From contig NZ_FPKU01000002.1 of the NCBI RefSeq assembly GCF_900119845.1, forward strand, positions 653,381 through 717,380: a DNA stretch of 64,000 nt, written 5' to 3'. A model generated the notes under the pieces. That model was not told where the DNA came from. It searched no databases and was given only the letters and a program-made list of their open reading frames with translations. Positions 18,948 to 28,657 of this stretch are shown here, one piece after another. The stretch is from Devosia enhydra (GTDB lineage: Bacteria > Pseudomonadota > Alphaproteobacteria > Rhizobiales > Devosiaceae). Made by a program: the position numbers and the translations under genes. Position 1 is the first letter of the stretch. Each line of letters begins with the position of its first letter.

Positions 18948-20153
18948 CTAGGCCTCCAGCGCCTCGCGCTCCTTCTTGCTCAGCCGCTCGGTCTCGCTCT
19001 TCAATTGCCCGCAGGCGGCGAAGATGTCGCGGCCGCGCGGGGTGCGGACGGGGCTGGCATAGCCGGCGCGATTGACGATGTCGGCGAAGCGCTCGATGCG
19101 CGAGGAGCTCGAGCAATCGTAATTGGTGCCCGGCCAGGGGTTGAACGGGATGAGGTTGATCTTGGCCGGAATACCGGCGAGCAGCCGCACCAGTTCGCGC
19201 GCATCGGCGTCGCTGTCGTTGATGTCCTTGAGCATCACATATTCGAAGGTGATGCGGCGGGCGTTCGAGAGGCCCGGATAGGCGCGGCAGGCGGCGAGAA
19301 GCTCGGCCAGCGGCCACTTCTTGTTGATCGGCACGAGAATGTCGCGCAGCTCGTCGCGCACCGCATGCAGCGAAATCGCCAGCATCACCCCGATCTCGCG
19401 CCCGGTCGGCTCGATCTGCGGCACGACGCCCGAGGTCGAGAGCGTGATGCGGCGCTTGGAGAGCGAGATGCCGGCTTCGTCAGACGCGATCAGCAACGCC
19501 TGTTTCACATTGTCGTAATTGTAGAGCGGCTCGCCCATGCCCATCATCACGATATTGGTGATGGCGCGGCTTTCGCCCGAGGGCACGAGGCCGCCATCAT
19601 CGGGCCGCTCGCCGCCGGGGAAATCGCCCAGCCGCTCGCGCGCCATCAGGATCTGGCCGAGAATCTCGCCCGCCGTCAGGTTGCGCACCAGCTTCTGCGT
19701 GCCGGTGTGGCAGAACGAGCAGGTCAGCGTGCAGCCCACCTGCGAGGAGACGCAGAGCGTGCCGCGATCCTCCTCGGGGATATAGACCGTCTCGATCTCG
19801 ACGGGCGGCATGTTGGGCTTCTGCGCATCGCGATAGCGGAACAGCCATTTGCGCGTGCCATCCATCGACACCTGCTCAGTGACGATTTCGGGTCGCGCGA
19901 TGTCGAAGGCGTCGGCCAGCTTCTGGCGCACCGGCTTGGCGATGTTGGTCATGGCGTCGAAATCGGTGACGCCGCGATGATAGATCCAGTTCCACAATTG
20001 GCTGGCGCGCATGCGGGCTTCGCGCTCGTCGAGCCCGATCGTGCCGAGGGCGCTGCGCAGGCCAGAGCGATCAAGACCCACAAGGCCGGTCCGCAACGGC
20101 GCCGGGCTGGCGGCCGGGCGGGCGATATGGCTCAGGTCGAGGGCGATGCTCAT
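18948..20153 (-). CDS. rlmN: dual-specificity 23S rRNA/tRNA adenine-C2 methyltransferase
   Basis: A radical-SAM enzyme that methylates C2 of A2503 in 23S rRNA and A37 in some tRNAs. The 401-residue protein has an N-terminal accessory domain, the iron-sulphur motif [23 protein letters not shown] and [15 protein letters not shown] comes next, and near the end [11 protein letters not shown] provides the methyl-carrying cysteine. Length agrees with alphaproteobacterial RlmN. The HNH gene follows directly. Confidence 0.96.
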   Translation of the reverse strand: MSIALDLSHIARPAASPAPLRTGLVGLDRSGLRSALGTIGLDEREARMRASQLWNWIYHRGVTDFDAMTNIAKPVRQKLADAFDIARPEIVTEQVSMDGTRKWLFRYRDAQKPNMPPVEIETVYIPEEDRGTLCVSSQVGCTLTCSFCHTGTQKLVRNLTAGEILGQILMARERLGDFPGGERPDDGGLVPSGESRAITNIVMMGMGEPLYNYDNVKQALLIASDEAGISLSKRRITLSTSGVVPQIEPTGREIGVMLAISLHAVRDELRDILVPINKKWPLAELLAACRAYPGLSNARRITFEYVMLKDINDSDADARELVRLLAGIPAKINLIPFNPWPGTNYDCSSSSRIERFADIVNRAGYASPVRTPRGRDIFAACGQLKSETERLSKKEREALEA

Positions 20154-20325
20154 GGGCGGTCTCGATCGTGGGAGGGGGTGGGCACCGCGGGCGGATCGCC
20201 TACGGCCTCATGCCGCGCCCATAGCATGATCCGAAAAAAAGCACAAAGCGCGCCGCGCGCATATGGGATGCGCAGGGCGCAGAGGCAAGCCTTGCCTGAC
20301 CGGAGAGAGCTTCCAGGGATGTCCG

Positions 20326-20844
20326 TCAGCAGCCGTCTAGAGCCCGCGAGGCGGCGGTGGCGCCCGAAAGCGAATAGGTCTGGCGGATCTTGATGCCGCG
20401 CTCGCTCGTGGCATCGACCACCAGCGAACTGCCGGCCCTTATGGCGCTTGCCAAGTTGGACCCCTGGCTCGGATCGAGCAGCCAGGCCGCGTCGCGCTCG
20501 GTGAAGAGGTCGAAGATCTGGCCGCCCACGCTCACTGTCGCTCCGGCATCGGGCGCGAGGGGGAAACCGGCCACGAGGTTGAACTCGTTGCGCACGCCTT
20601 CCGACGAGCGGTTGGTGAGATAGAGATAGGCCTCGCCCATGCCGTCGGGCAGCGGCGTGGTCTCGATGGGGCGGGTCATCATGAAGCACATGGCGCCCGC
20701 TCCTTCGGAAGCGGAAAAGGACGACCAGTCGCGGAATTCGCCCAGAAGCCGGGCCGATTGCGCCGAGGCGGGGCTGGCAAGGGCCAGGCCGGCAAAGGAG
20801 GCCGCAACAAGGGCAAGGGCGAGGTCGCGAAGGCTGGGCGTCAT
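20326..20844 (-). CDS. invasion-associated locus B (IalB) family secreted protein, copy 1
   Basis: A 172-residue protein with a signal peptide (LALALVAASFAGLALASPASA, probable cleavage after ASA) and a beta-rich periplasmic domain of the IalB family. The domain opens with LLGEFRDWSSFS, has a central MCFMMTRPIE with a cysteine, and ends with IRQTYSLSGATAASRALDGC. IalB was named for host invasion in Bartonella, but relatives are widespread in free-living alphaproteobacteria with no proven role. The start at 20844 has GGAG 12 bases upstream and places the signal peptide at the N-terminus. It is paired with a second copy at 21074. Confidence 0.8.
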   Translation of the reverse strand: MTPSLRDLALALVAASFAGLALASPASAQSARLLGEFRDWSSFSASEGAGAMCFMMTRPIETTPLPDGMGEAYLYLTNRSSEGVRNEFNLVAGFPLAPDAGATVSVGGQIFDLFTERDAAWLLDPSQGSNLASAIRAGSSLVVDATSERGIKIRQTYSLSGATAASRALDGC

Positions 20845-21073
20845 GCTGTCTTTCAACTCCATGCAGCGCCCCACACGGATCAGGGGCGCCAATGACTGGC
20901 CTGCCCGCCTTAAGCCGACAGCGCCGTCATGCCTCGACTATCAGCCTTGCCGCCCCCGTGTCACCCGGTCCGCCGCCGGATGCCATCTGTCGGACGACAC
21001 TGCGCCATTGCGCGAGGCACAGCCATGGCAACGGCTCTGGCCGATAAAGGTTGCCGCGCCGAGGCTTGCCCCG

Positions 21074-21595
21074 TCAGGCGCAGGCCTTCTCCATCTCGGT
21101 GATCGCGGCGGTAACGCCCGAAAGCGAATAGGTGTCGGCTGTGTTGGTGCCGCGCTGCGAGCGGCCCTTGACCACGAGGCGCGAGCCGGCCTTGAGCGCT
21201 GCCACGAAGCTGCTTTCGTCGGCTTCGCTTGCGAGCCAAGCCGCCTCGCCTTCGGGCAGCATGTTGTAGCTGCGCCCGTCGACCTCGGCGGTGGGCAGGG
21301 GCTCGCTGGCGAGCGGGTAGCCCAGAAGGCTCTGCACTTCGTTGCGGGTGCCCAGGCCCTTGCGCATCACCACGAGGAAGTGAATGGGGTCGCGTCGCAC
21401 ATTGGCCGGCTGGGTCGATTGCGGCTGGCTCGAAATGTAGCAGAGGGTGCCGCTGCTGTCCTGGGCGCGCCACACCGTCCAGTTGGTGAAGGTCCCCAGA
21501 TTGGTTGCCTCCTGCGCGCCGGCAGGGGCCACGCCCGCCAACATGACAAGGCCTGCAAACAAGGCCTTCGCCGGCCCGATCGACTTGGTTGTCAT
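21074..21595 (-). CDS. invasion-associated locus B (IalB) family secreted protein, copy 2
   Basis: A 173-residue paralogue of the gene at 20326, with signal peptide KALFAGLVMLAGVAPAGAQ, then NLGTFTNWTVWRA, a central LCYISSQP cysteine segment, RNEVQSLLGYPLA and the same ending type (ADTYSLSGVTAA, final cysteine). The two copies share order and motifs but differ along their length, so the duplication is old. They are separated by about 230 bases, so they may have separate promoters. Function is unknown; export to the periplasm is inferred from the signal peptide. Confidence 0.8.
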   Translation of the reverse strand: MTTKSIGPAKALFAGLVMLAGVAPAGAQEATNLGTFTNWTVWRAQDSSGTLCYISSQPQSTQPANVRRDPIHFLVVMRKGLGTRNEVQSLLGYPLASEPLPTAEVDGRSYNMLPEGEAAWLASEADESSFVAALKAGSRLVVKGRSQRGTNTADTYSLSGVTAAITEMEKACA

Positions 21596-21808
21596 CGCCC
21601 ACTCTTCTTTGTTGTCAGGATCCGCGAATGATCCCGAGCGCCTTCAGCCTGACACGTCATCGTTATCAAGCTCTCAAGGCCCGCCCGCATTTGATTTAAT
21701 TGGCGACATTAGCGCCAATCGTGACGGCAATTTGACGCCCGCGGACGCGCCCGCTTCCTGTTTGCCCCGCCATGCTTAAGCAAGGCTTAACGCAGCCGAA
21801 AGAGAGGC

Positions 21809-22387
21809 TCAAGCCGGCATGTGCGCGGGGTCGTCGGCAGCGTCCGGGCAGGCGGCGAGCGGGTAAGTCTCCTCGACCCGATAGGGGCCGCCGCCGACGG
21901 AATCCCGGCTCGAATAGAGCACGAAGCGCCTGACCTCGAAGCTCATGGGCTGGAACTGCCCGCCTGCGGCGATGAACTGCGCCATGTCCGTGGCGCTTAT
22001 GCCCTTGAGGCGCGCCAGCGAGACATGCGGCACGAAGCGCCGGCCATCGGGCGCCAGCCCGAGCCGTTGCAGCACCCGCTCCTGAGCCGCCTGCAGGTGG
22101 TGGAGAGCGGCGTTGTTCTCGACCCCGGCATAAAGCGCGCGGGGCTTGTCGCCGCCAAAGACGCCCAGATGATCGAGCCTGATCGAAAAGGCCTCGCTCA
22201 TGGCGAGCCGGTCGAGGCTGTCGACCACCTCATTGGCGGTGATGCGGTCGACATCGCCGATAAAGCGCAGGGTGATGTGGTAGTTGTCAGGGTCGATCCA
22301 GCGGGCGCCCGGCAGCCCGCCGCGCTTGAGCGAGAGAAGGAACGCCACCTCCGGCGGCACCTCGATGCCGGTAAAGAGTCTGGGCAT
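21809..22387 (-). CDS. thpR: RNA 2',3'-cyclic phosphodiesterase (ThpR/LigT)
   Basis: A 2H phosphoesterase of 192 residues that opens 2',3'-cyclic phosphate ends of RNA. The two His-x-Thr/Ser motifs are YHITLRFIG and PHVSLARL, spaced as in the family, after the typical start MPRLFTGIEVP. The ribosome site AGGAGG lies nine bases before the ATG at 22387. That rules out the nearer-upstream ATG, which would abut it, and the much longer open frame. Divergent from the BI-1 gene. Confidence 0.92.
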   Translation of the reverse strand: MPRLFTGIEVPPEVAFLLSLKRGGLPGARWIDPDNYHITLRFIGDVDRITANEVVDSLDRLAMSEAFSIRLDHLGVFGGDKPRALYAGVENNAALHHLQAAQERVLQRLGLAPDGRRFVPHVSLARLKGISATDMAQFIAAGGQFQPMSFEVRRFVLYSSRDSVGGGPYRVEETYPLAACPDAADDPAHMPA

Positions 22388-22676
22388 TTCGTCCATCCTC
22401 CTTTGGCGCCGGGCCGATTCGCCGACGCATGAGCCAGACCGTAACGGCCCCCTCCGCGACCGGCAAGCACGGCGCCCGCGTCGTGGCGTTGGGAGGGCGG
22501 TGCCGACGCGGCTGGAACGTACCGCCGCGACACAGTGCCGTGCGACATTAACGTTCGGAAAGCGCTGCCGGTTTCTCTTGTATTGGGGCCGGGATGTCCT
22601 CATATTCCCCATAACTCTGGATGCATGGCTGACATGCTTGCCAGGCACTGCGTCTACCGAAGGGAAACTGACGACC

Positions 22677-23402
22677 ATGGCACAATTCGACCGACCGACA
22701 ATTGCCGCGAGGACTGGATCCGCCGCGGTCATCGATGAAGGCCTTCGCGGCTATATGCTGAAGGTCTACAACTATATGGGCCTGGGCCTCGTGGTCACCG
22801 GCCTTGTTGCCTATTTCACCAGCCAGTGGGCCATGTCGAGCCCGGCCAATGCCGAGCTGCTCTATGGCAGCCCGCTGGCCTGGGTCATCATGCTGTCGCC
22901 GCTGGCCTTCGTGCTGGTGCTGAGCTTTGGCATCAACAAGCTCTCGGTGCCCGCCGCACAGGCCACCTTCTGGGCCTTCGCTGCCGTGATGGGGCTGTCG
23001 CTCTCGTCGATCTTCCTCGTCTATACCGGCGCCTCGATCGCCAAGGTGTTCTTCATCACCGCCGCCACCTTCGGCGCGATGAGCCTTTACGGCTACACCA
23101 CCAAGCGCGACCTGACGGGCATGGGCAACTTCCTGATGATGGGCCTGATCGGCATCATCATCGCCTCGATCGTGAACATCTTCATGGGTTCCACCATGCT
23201 CGATTTCGCGATCTCGGTCATCGGCGTGCTGATCTTCACCGGCCTCACCGCCTATGACACCCAGAAGATCAAGGAGAGCTATTCGGACGCCTTCTCGGCT
23301 GAAAGCCTCGCCAAGGGCGCCATCATGGGCGCGCTGAGCCTCTACCTGGACTTCATCAACCTGTTCATGATGCTGCTGCGCCTGTTCGGCAACCGCGAAT
23401 AA
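22677..23402 (+). CDS. Bax inhibitor-1 (YccA/YbhL) family membrane protein
   Basis: A 241-residue inner-membrane protein with seven hydrophobic segments, an N-terminal soluble stretch MAQFDRPTIAARTG, and the C-terminal family block TAYDTQKIKE followed by LYLDFINLFMMLLRLFG. Bacterial BI-1 proteins are implicated in calcium leak and in interaction with FtsH; the exact role here is unknown. The ATG at 22677 is selected because AAGGGAAA lies upstream and homology starts there, although the frame stays open back to 22284. A strong terminator follows. Confidence 0.93.
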   Translation: MAQFDRPTIAARTGSAAVIDEGLRGYMLKVYNYMGLGLVVTGLVAYFTSQWAMSSPANAELLYGSPLAWVIMLSPLAFVLVLSFGINKLSVPAAQATFWAFAAVMGLSLSSIFLVYTGASIAKVFFITAATFGAMSLYGYTTKRDLTGMGNFLMMGLIGIIIASIVNIFMGSTMLDFAISVIGVLIFTGLTAYDTQKIKESYSDAFSAESLAKGAIMGALSLYLDFINLFMMLLRLFGNRE

Positions 23403-23433
23403 TCTCATCATAAACACCGATTGGCAGTCCTCG

Positions 23434-23470
23434 GGGCCGCGGTCTAATGTGACCGCGGCCCTTGTCTTTT
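23434..23470 (+). terminator. rho-independent terminator after the BI-1 gene
   Basis: GGGCCGCGGTC-TAATGT-GACCGCGGCCC, an 11-base perfect stem, is followed by TTGTCTTTTC, 32 bases past the stop. Confidence 0.85.
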
Positions 23471-23484
23471 CAGGATAAACCGTC

Positions 23485-23994
23485 GTGCCCGCCTTCACGC
23501 TCCGCCCCTATCGCCCCGAGGACATCGCGGCGATCACCGAGATCTACCACCATTACGTCCTGACCTCGGTGGCGACCTTCGATCTCACCTGTCCCCCGCA
23601 ATCGGCCATGGCCGAAAAATTCGCCAAGATGGGGTCGCTGGGCCATCCCATCATCGTCGCGGAAAGCGAGGACGGCACGCTTTTAGGCTATGCCTATGCC
23701 TCCACCTATCGCGACCGGCCGGCCTATCGGTTCACCTGCGAGGATTCCGTCTATGTGCGCGACGGCCATCACGGGCAGGGGATCGGCCGGGCGCTGCTCG
23801 AGCAGCTGATCGCCGAGAGCAAGGCCTTCGGCTTCACCCAGATGCTGGGCGTCATCACCGCCGACAGTGCCGGCTCGATCGCGCTGCACGAAAAGCTGGG
23901 CTTCCGCATCGCCGGGCGCTTCACCGGGCTCGGCCTCAAATTCGATCGCTGGCTCGACGTGGTGCACATGCAGCTGGGCCTCACCGACCGGTGA
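23485..23994 (+). CDS. GNAT family N-acetyltransferase (phosphinothricin acetyltransferase-like)
   Basis: A 169-residue acetyl-CoA-dependent acetyltransferase. The N-terminal LRPYRPEDIAAITEIYHHYV, the middle YASTYRDRPAYRFTCEDSVYV and the acetyl-CoA loop GQGIGRALLEQLI resemble the Pat/Bar and MnaT branch, which acetylates phosphinothricin, methionine sulphoximine or sulphone. The true substrate is not known. The start is GTG at 23485. Its stop overlaps the rlmH GTG by four bases (GTGA), indicating coupled translation, so this gene leads a plus-strand run with rlmH. Confidence 0.85.
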   Translation: MPAFTLRPYRPEDIAAITEIYHHYVLTSVATFDLTCPPQSAMAEKFAKMGSLGHPIIVAESEDGTLLGYAYASTYRDRPAYRFTCEDSVYVRDGHHGQGIGRALLEQLIAESKAFGFTQMLGVITADSAGSIALHEKLGFRIAGRFTGLGLKFDRWLDVVHMQLGLTDR

Positions 23995-24473
23995 AGGCGC
24001 AGATCCTCGCCATCGGGCGGATGAAGGACGGGCCGGAGCGCCTGCTCGTCGAGCGCTATCTCGAGCGGGCGCGCGCCACCGGCCGGGCGCTCGGGCTCAG
24101 CGACTTCTCCGTCCACGAGGCCCCGGAATCGCGGGCCGGCAGTGCCCCGCAGCGCAAGGCCGAGGAAGCGCAGGCATTGCGGCGCTTCCGGCCCGAGGGC
24201 GGGATGCTGGTGGTGCTCGACGAGCGCGGCGAGGCCATCGGCTCGGAAACGCTCGCCCGCCGGATCGCTTCATGGCGCGATGCCAGCCGGCCCGGCCTCG
24301 CCTTCGTCATCGGCGGGGCGGACGGGCTCGACCCCGCGCTCATGGCCGAGGCCGAAATGAAGCTTTCGTTCTCGCCCCTGACCTGGCCCCATCAGCTCGT
24401 GCGCATCATGCTGGCCGAGCAGCTCTATCGCACGACGACCATTCTCTCTGGCCATCCCTATCACCGGGCGTGA
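23991..24473 (+). CDS. rlmH: 23S rRNA pseudouridine1915 N3-methyltransferase
   Basis: A SPOUT-class methyltransferase acting on pseudouridine 1915 in helix 69 of 23S rRNA. The 160-residue protein shows a trefoil-knot C-terminus: LAFVIGGADGLDPAL, LSFSPLTWPHQLVRIMLAEQ and LYRTTTILSGHPYHR, the diagnostic ending. The start is GTG at 23991, inside the preceding stop. The envC-like gene follows after about 115 bases, as in related genomes. Confidence 0.95.
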   Translation: MKAQILAIGRMKDGPERLLVERYLERARATGRALGLSDFSVHEAPESRAGSAPQRKAEEAQALRRFRPEGGMLVVLDERGEAIGSETLARRIASWRDASRPGLAFVIGGADGLDPALMAEAEMKLSFSPLTWPHQLVRIMLAEQLYRTTTILSGHPYHRA

Positions 24474-24589
24474 GCACTCCGGGGCTCTGTCGCCCCATCC
24501 CGGTCACATTGGCCGGGCAAAGCCGCGCTCCACATCTCGTTAACCATGGACCTGATAGGGTTCGGGGCACGATTCTCCTCAAGGGCCAG

Positions 24590-26014
24590 ATGCGCAAGGC
24601 CACCGCACCCGTTCTCAAGGCTCTCTTGCTCGCCCTCGCGACGGGGTGGGCGAGCCTGCCGCTCCTTGCCCAGACTTCGGGGCCGGACGCCGCCGGTGCA
24701 CCCGTGCCCGAAATTTCCAACCCGGCGCCGGTCGCCCCTGACGCCGCGCCATCGCCGGCCAATGAGATCGCGCCAGCCGTCCCCGCCGGCCCTGAGGCCG
24801 AGCTTGCCGCCCGCGAGACGGCGCTCGAGGAGATCGAGGCTTCCATTTCGCTCAGCCAGGAGCGGGTCGATGCCCTGCGTGCTGAAATCGCCCAGATGCA
24901 GGGCGACCGCGCCCAGCAGAATGCCGCCCTCATCGCCGCCGCCCAGCGCGTGCGCCTTGCCGAAATCGAGATCGGCGCCATGGAGCAGCGGCTGGGCGAA
25001 CTGATCGCCGCCGAGCTTGAGGTGCGCGGCCGGCTCGACGGGGCCGACCGCAATGTCGCGAGCGTGCTCGCCGCACTCGAGCGGATCTCGCGCAATCCCC
25101 CGCCGGCGCTCATCGTCGATCCCTCCGATGCGCTGGGTTCGGCGCGCTCGGCAATCCTCATTTCCGCCATCCTGCCCCAGCTCAAGGCCCAGGCCGAAGC
25201 GGTCACCGCCGATCTCGTCCGTCTTTCCGACATCAAGGCTGCTGCCCAGGAGGAAGAGGCGACGCTGCGCGCCAATTTCACCATTCTCGAAGAAGAACAG
25301 CTGCGCATCGGCACGCTGATCGCGGCGCGGCGGCAGGGCGAGGAGCAAAAGACCGCCGAACTCGCCGCCGAGGAAGAGGCGGCCAACGCCCTCGTGGCGC
25401 AGGCGGCAACGCTGCGGCAGGCTATCGACGCGCTGGCCCAGCGCGCCAGCGCGCTCGCCACCGCCGCCTCGGCCACGGCTGCCGCAGAGGCCGGCGCCAG
25501 CGCGCCGCGGCTCGATGCCGAAACGATCCGCACCGCGCTCGCCAATACCGACCGGCAGGCCCCCGCCGTGCCCTTCGCCGCCCTGCGCGGCTACATGCCC
25601 CTGCCCGCGAGCGGTGTGACGGTCATCGAATATGGCGCGGGCGACGGGTTCGGCGGCATTTCGAGCGGCGTCTCGGTGGTTACGCGCCCCGATGCGCAGG
25701 TGGTGGCCCCCGCCGATGGCCATGTGCTCTATGTCGGCGATTACCTCAATTATGGCCAGATCGTCATTCTCAATGCCGGTCAGGACTACACCATATTGCT
25801 TGCGGGCCTTGCCGAGACAACCGTATCGGTGGGTCAGTTCGTAATGATGGGCGAGCCGGTGGGCGTGATGGGTTCACGCACAATTGGCCGAACCGTGGCC
25901 ACGAGCGCTGGCGTCTCCCGTCCGACGCTCTATATTGAATTGCGACGGAACAGCGCCCCCGTTGATCCCAGCGGATGGTGGGCCCGCGCCCAGACCGAGA
26001 TCGAGAGTGGATAA
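24590..26014 (+). CDS. EnvC-like murein hydrolase activator (degenerate LytM domain)
   Basis: A 474-residue periplasmic protein: signal peptide (about 1-27, ending LPLLAQ), a low-complexity Pro/Ala stretch, a long coiled coil at roughly 65-300, and a C-terminal LytM/M23 fold (about 345-474). The zinc-binding histidines of active M23 peptidases are missing. The HxxxD and HxH positions read GAGDGF and LYIEL, so it is probably an activator of amidases at division, like E. coli EnvC, rather than a hydrolase. The ATG at 24590 is chosen because the signal peptide starts there. It lies between rlmH and ctpA, the usual order. Confidence 0.88.
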   Translation: MRKATAPVLKALLLALATGWASLPLLAQTSGPDAAGAPVPEISNPAPVAPDAAPSPANEIAPAVPAGPEAELAARETALEEIEASISLSQERVDALRAEIAQMQGDRAQQNAALIAAAQRVRLAEIEIGAMEQRLGELIAAELEVRGRLDGADRNVASVLAALERISRNPPPALIVDPSDALGSARSAILISAILPQLKAQAEAVTADLVRLSDIKAAAQEEEATLRANFTILEEEQLRIGTLIAARRQGEEQKTAELAAEEEAANALVAQAATLRQAIDALAQRASALATAASATAAAEAGASAPRLDAETIRTALANTDRQAPAVPFAALRGYMPLPASGVTVIEYGAGDGFGGISSGVSVVTRPDAQVVAPADGHVLYVGDYLNYGQIVILNAGQDYTILLAGLAETTVSVGQFVMMGEPVGVMGSRTIGRTVATSAGVSRPTLYIELRRNSAPVDPSGWWARAQTEIESG

Positions 26015-26020
26015 AACCTC

Positions 26021-27361
26021 ATGCGCCTGACGCCCATTCGTGCCGCAGCGGCTGTTGCCGCGCTCGCCCTTCTCGTGCCCTTTGCGCCGCATCTTCTGGC
26101 GCAGCAGCAGGAAGCGGCTGCCACGACGCGCGCGCCCGACGAGATCTATTCCGATCTCAGCCTGTTCGGCGAAGTGTTCGATCGCATCCGCTCCGAATAT
26201 GTCGAGGCCCCCGACGAGCGCGAGCTGATCCGCGCCGCCATCCAGGGCATGCTGACCTCGCTCGACCCGCATTCGGGCTATCTCTCGCCCACGAGCTATG
26301 AAGACGTGCAGGAGGATACCTCCGGCGAGTTCGGTGGCCTGGGCATCGAGGTCACGATGGAAGAAGGCGTGATCAAGGTGGTTTCGCCCATCGACGAGAC
26401 GCCTGCCGCACGCGCCGGCATCCTTGCCAACGACTTCATCGTCGAGCTCGATGGCCAACAGGTCATGGGCCTCAGCCTCGATGACGCCGTCAAGAAGATG
26501 CGCGGGCCGGTCGGCTCCAAGATCAAGGTCACCGTGGTACGCGAAGGGGTCACCGATCCCCTGAGCTTCGAGCTCGAACGCGCCGTCATCGCCATGCGCG
26601 CCGTGCGCTGGTCGATGGAGGGCGATGTTGCCGTGCTGCGGCTGCTGCGCTTCTCCGAGCAGGCCTATGTCGGCATCGAGCAGGCCATCACGGCCGCCTA
26701 TGCCCAGCGCGACGGCGTGGCGCCCAAGGGCATCATCCTCGATCTGCGCAACAATCCGGGCGGGCTCGTCGACCAGTCGGTCAAGGTCGCCGATGCCTTC
26801 CTCAAGCAGGGCTCGGTGGTTCTGACGCGCGGTCGCGGACCGCAGGAAAGCGCCCGCTACGACGCGCGCCCCGACGCCATCGACCAGCGCATCGCCGATG
26901 TGCCGATGGTGGTGCTGATCAATGGCGGTTCGGCCTCCGCCGCCGAGATCGTCGCCGGTGCGTTGCAGGATCACAAGCGCGCGACGCTCGTGGGTACGCG
27001 CTCCTTCGGCAAGGGCTCGGTGCAGTCGATCATTTCGCTCGGGCCCAATGGCGCCATGCGGCTGACCACGGCGCGCTACTATACGCCCAACAACCGCTCG
27101 ATCCAGGCTCTTGGCATCACCCCCGACATCGAGGTGCGCCAGGTGGTGCCCGAGGAGTTGCAGGGCCGCGACGAGATCAAGGGCGAGGCCGGGCTTGCCG
27201 GCCATATCAGCGGCGAGAACGAGGATCCCGAGGCGGAAGTCGCCGGCTCCTCGGTCTATGTCCCGGCCGATCGCGCCGAGGATGCTCAGCTCCAGTATGC
27301 GCTCAGGCTGATCAATGGCGAAGAGACGAGCGATCTCTTCCCGCCCAAGCCGGCCAGCTGA
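26021..27361 (+). CDS. ctpA: carboxy-terminal processing protease, S41 family
   Basis: A periplasmic serine protease that trims C-termini of exported proteins. The 446-residue protein has a signal peptide (LALLVPFAPHLLAQ), an N-terminal helical domain with DPHSGYLSP, a PDZ domain (about 95-180, starting EFGGLGIEV) and the S41 catalytic core. The core has the serine in NGGSASAAEIVAGAL and the lysine in GTRSFGKGSVQ, preceded by LDLRNNPGGLV. A charged C-terminal tail follows. It begins six bases after the envC-like stop, so the two are cotranscribed. Confidence 0.95.
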   Translation: MRLTPIRAAAAVAALALLVPFAPHLLAQQQEAAATTRAPDEIYSDLSLFGEVFDRIRSEYVEAPDERELIRAAIQGMLTSLDPHSGYLSPTSYEDVQEDTSGEFGGLGIEVTMEEGVIKVVSPIDETPAARAGILANDFIVELDGQQVMGLSLDDAVKKMRGPVGSKIKVTVVREGVTDPLSFELERAVIAMRAVRWSMEGDVAVLRLLRFSEQAYVGIEQAITAAYAQRDGVAPKGIILDLRNNPGGLVDQSVKVADAFLKQGSVVLTRGRGPQESARYDARPDAIDQRIADVPMVVLINGGSASAAEIVAGALQDHKRATLVGTRSFGKGSVQSIISLGPNGAMRLTTARYYTPNNRSIQALGITPDIEVRQVVPEELQGRDEIKGEAGLAGHISGENEDPEAEVAGSSVYVPADRAEDAQLQYALRLINGEETSDLFPPKPAS

Positions 27362-27519
27362 TCCGCAAGGAGAGCCCCGCAATTGAGGCGGGCCCGCAAA
27401 CGGGTCCGCCTTCCTGCCCCTACAAGCTTGATCCTGCCGCTCTCACCTGCGAAGAAGCCATGAGCCTGGTGCGGTCGGCCGTCCATCGTCAGGCGTTTCG
27501 GGCCCGCAAAGGGAGCTGA

Positions 27520-28656
27520 GTGATGGCGGGCGATCTCGATACGCCGCTGAAACCGCGCAGTCGCCGGAACCGGGCCGGTTTGCGGCTCGGCATGCAGCGC
27601 TTACCCTGGGGGCGGCTGATGCTTGGTGTCAGCGTTCTGATCGTAGCCGGCGTTGCCGCCCGCATCGTGCTCGTCGATGATCCACAGGGCGGAAGGCCGC
27701 AGGCGAGCGCGCCGGTCAGCGTCGAGACCGGCACCAACCCCGTGCAGCAGGCCCTGTCGGGCCCCGTCACCATCACGGCCGATCCCGAAACGCCGGTCGA
27801 CCTGCTCGTGCGCGAGAACGCTGATATCGTTGTTACCGATCCGGCGGGCTCCCCTCAGCTCGTCGACGAGCGCGGCCTTTATGGCGATCTCGTCGAGGAG
27901 ACCGCGCTGGGCCCCCTGCCGCGCGCCGCTGCCGGGCGCAGGCCCTTCGATGCCTATCGGCGGCCCGCTCCCGCAACAGGGGAGGGCGGCCGGCCGCGCG
28001 TGGCGCTGCTGGTCACCGGGCTCGGGCTCAACGAGCGCGGCACGCTCGATGCCATCTCGGCCTTGCCCGATGAGGTGAGCCTCGGCTTTGCGCCCTATGG
28101 CCGCACGCTCCCGACCACCGTTGCCGCAGCCCGGGCCGAGGGGCATGAGCTCTTTCTCGAAGTGCCGATGGAGCCCTTCGACTATCCCAACAACGATCCG
28201 GGCCCCGATACGCTCCTGACCGGGCAGACGCCGCGCCAGAGCATCGACAAGCTCTATACCGTGATGGCGAGCTTTGGCGGCTATGCCGGCATCGTCAACA
28301 ATATGGGCGCCCGTTTCACCGCCTCGGCCGCCGATCTCGGGCCGATCATGGAGGAGGTCGCAACGCGCGGGCTCGGCTACATCGATGACGGCGCCTCGAA
28401 CCGCACCGTCGCGCCGCAGCTGGCCGGGACCAATGGCGTGCCCTTCGTTCGCGCCAGCCGGACGGTGGATTCCGACCCCTCGCGCGCGGCCATCGCCGCC
28501 GCGCTCTCGGCGCTCGAGGCCGACGCGCAGGCCGGAGGCGCGGCGCTGGGGGTGTTCTCGGCGCTGCCGGTTTCGATCGCTGCGGTCAGCGAATGGGCCG
28601 CCGGGCTGTCAGCCCGCGGTTTCGAACTGGTGCCCGCCAGCGCCCTGATGAAGTGA
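27520..28656 (+). CDS. divergent polysaccharide deacetylase family protein
   Basis: A 378-residue envelope protein with one membrane anchor (about 30-48), a variable linker, then a NodB-like domain of the divergent polysaccharide deacetylase group. That domain starts [16 protein letters not shown] and continues [39 protein letters not shown] and GLGYIDDGA. The group is thought to act on murein-like glycans and is routinely found beside envC and ctpA, as here. Enzymatic activity is unproven. The start may be GTG 27520 or ATG 27523; GGGAG precedes both. Confidence 0.85.
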   Translation: MMAGDLDTPLKPRSRRNRAGLRLGMQRLPWGRLMLGVSVLIVAGVAARIVLVDDPQGGRPQASAPVSVETGTNPVQQALSGPVTITADPETPVDLLVRENADIVVTDPAGSPQLVDERGLYGDLVEETALGPLPRAAAGRRPFDAYRRPAPATGEGGRPRVALLVTGLGLNERGTLDAISALPDEVSLGFAPYGRTLPTTVAAARAEGHELFLEVPMEPFDYPNNDPGPDTLLTGQTPRQSIDKLYTVMASFGGYAGIVNNMGARFTASAADLGPIMEEVATRGLGYIDDGASNRTVAPQLAGTNGVPFVRASRTVDSDPSRAAIAAALSALEADAQAGGAALGVFSALPVSIAAVSEWAAGLSARGFELVPASALMK

Positions 28657-28657
28657 G

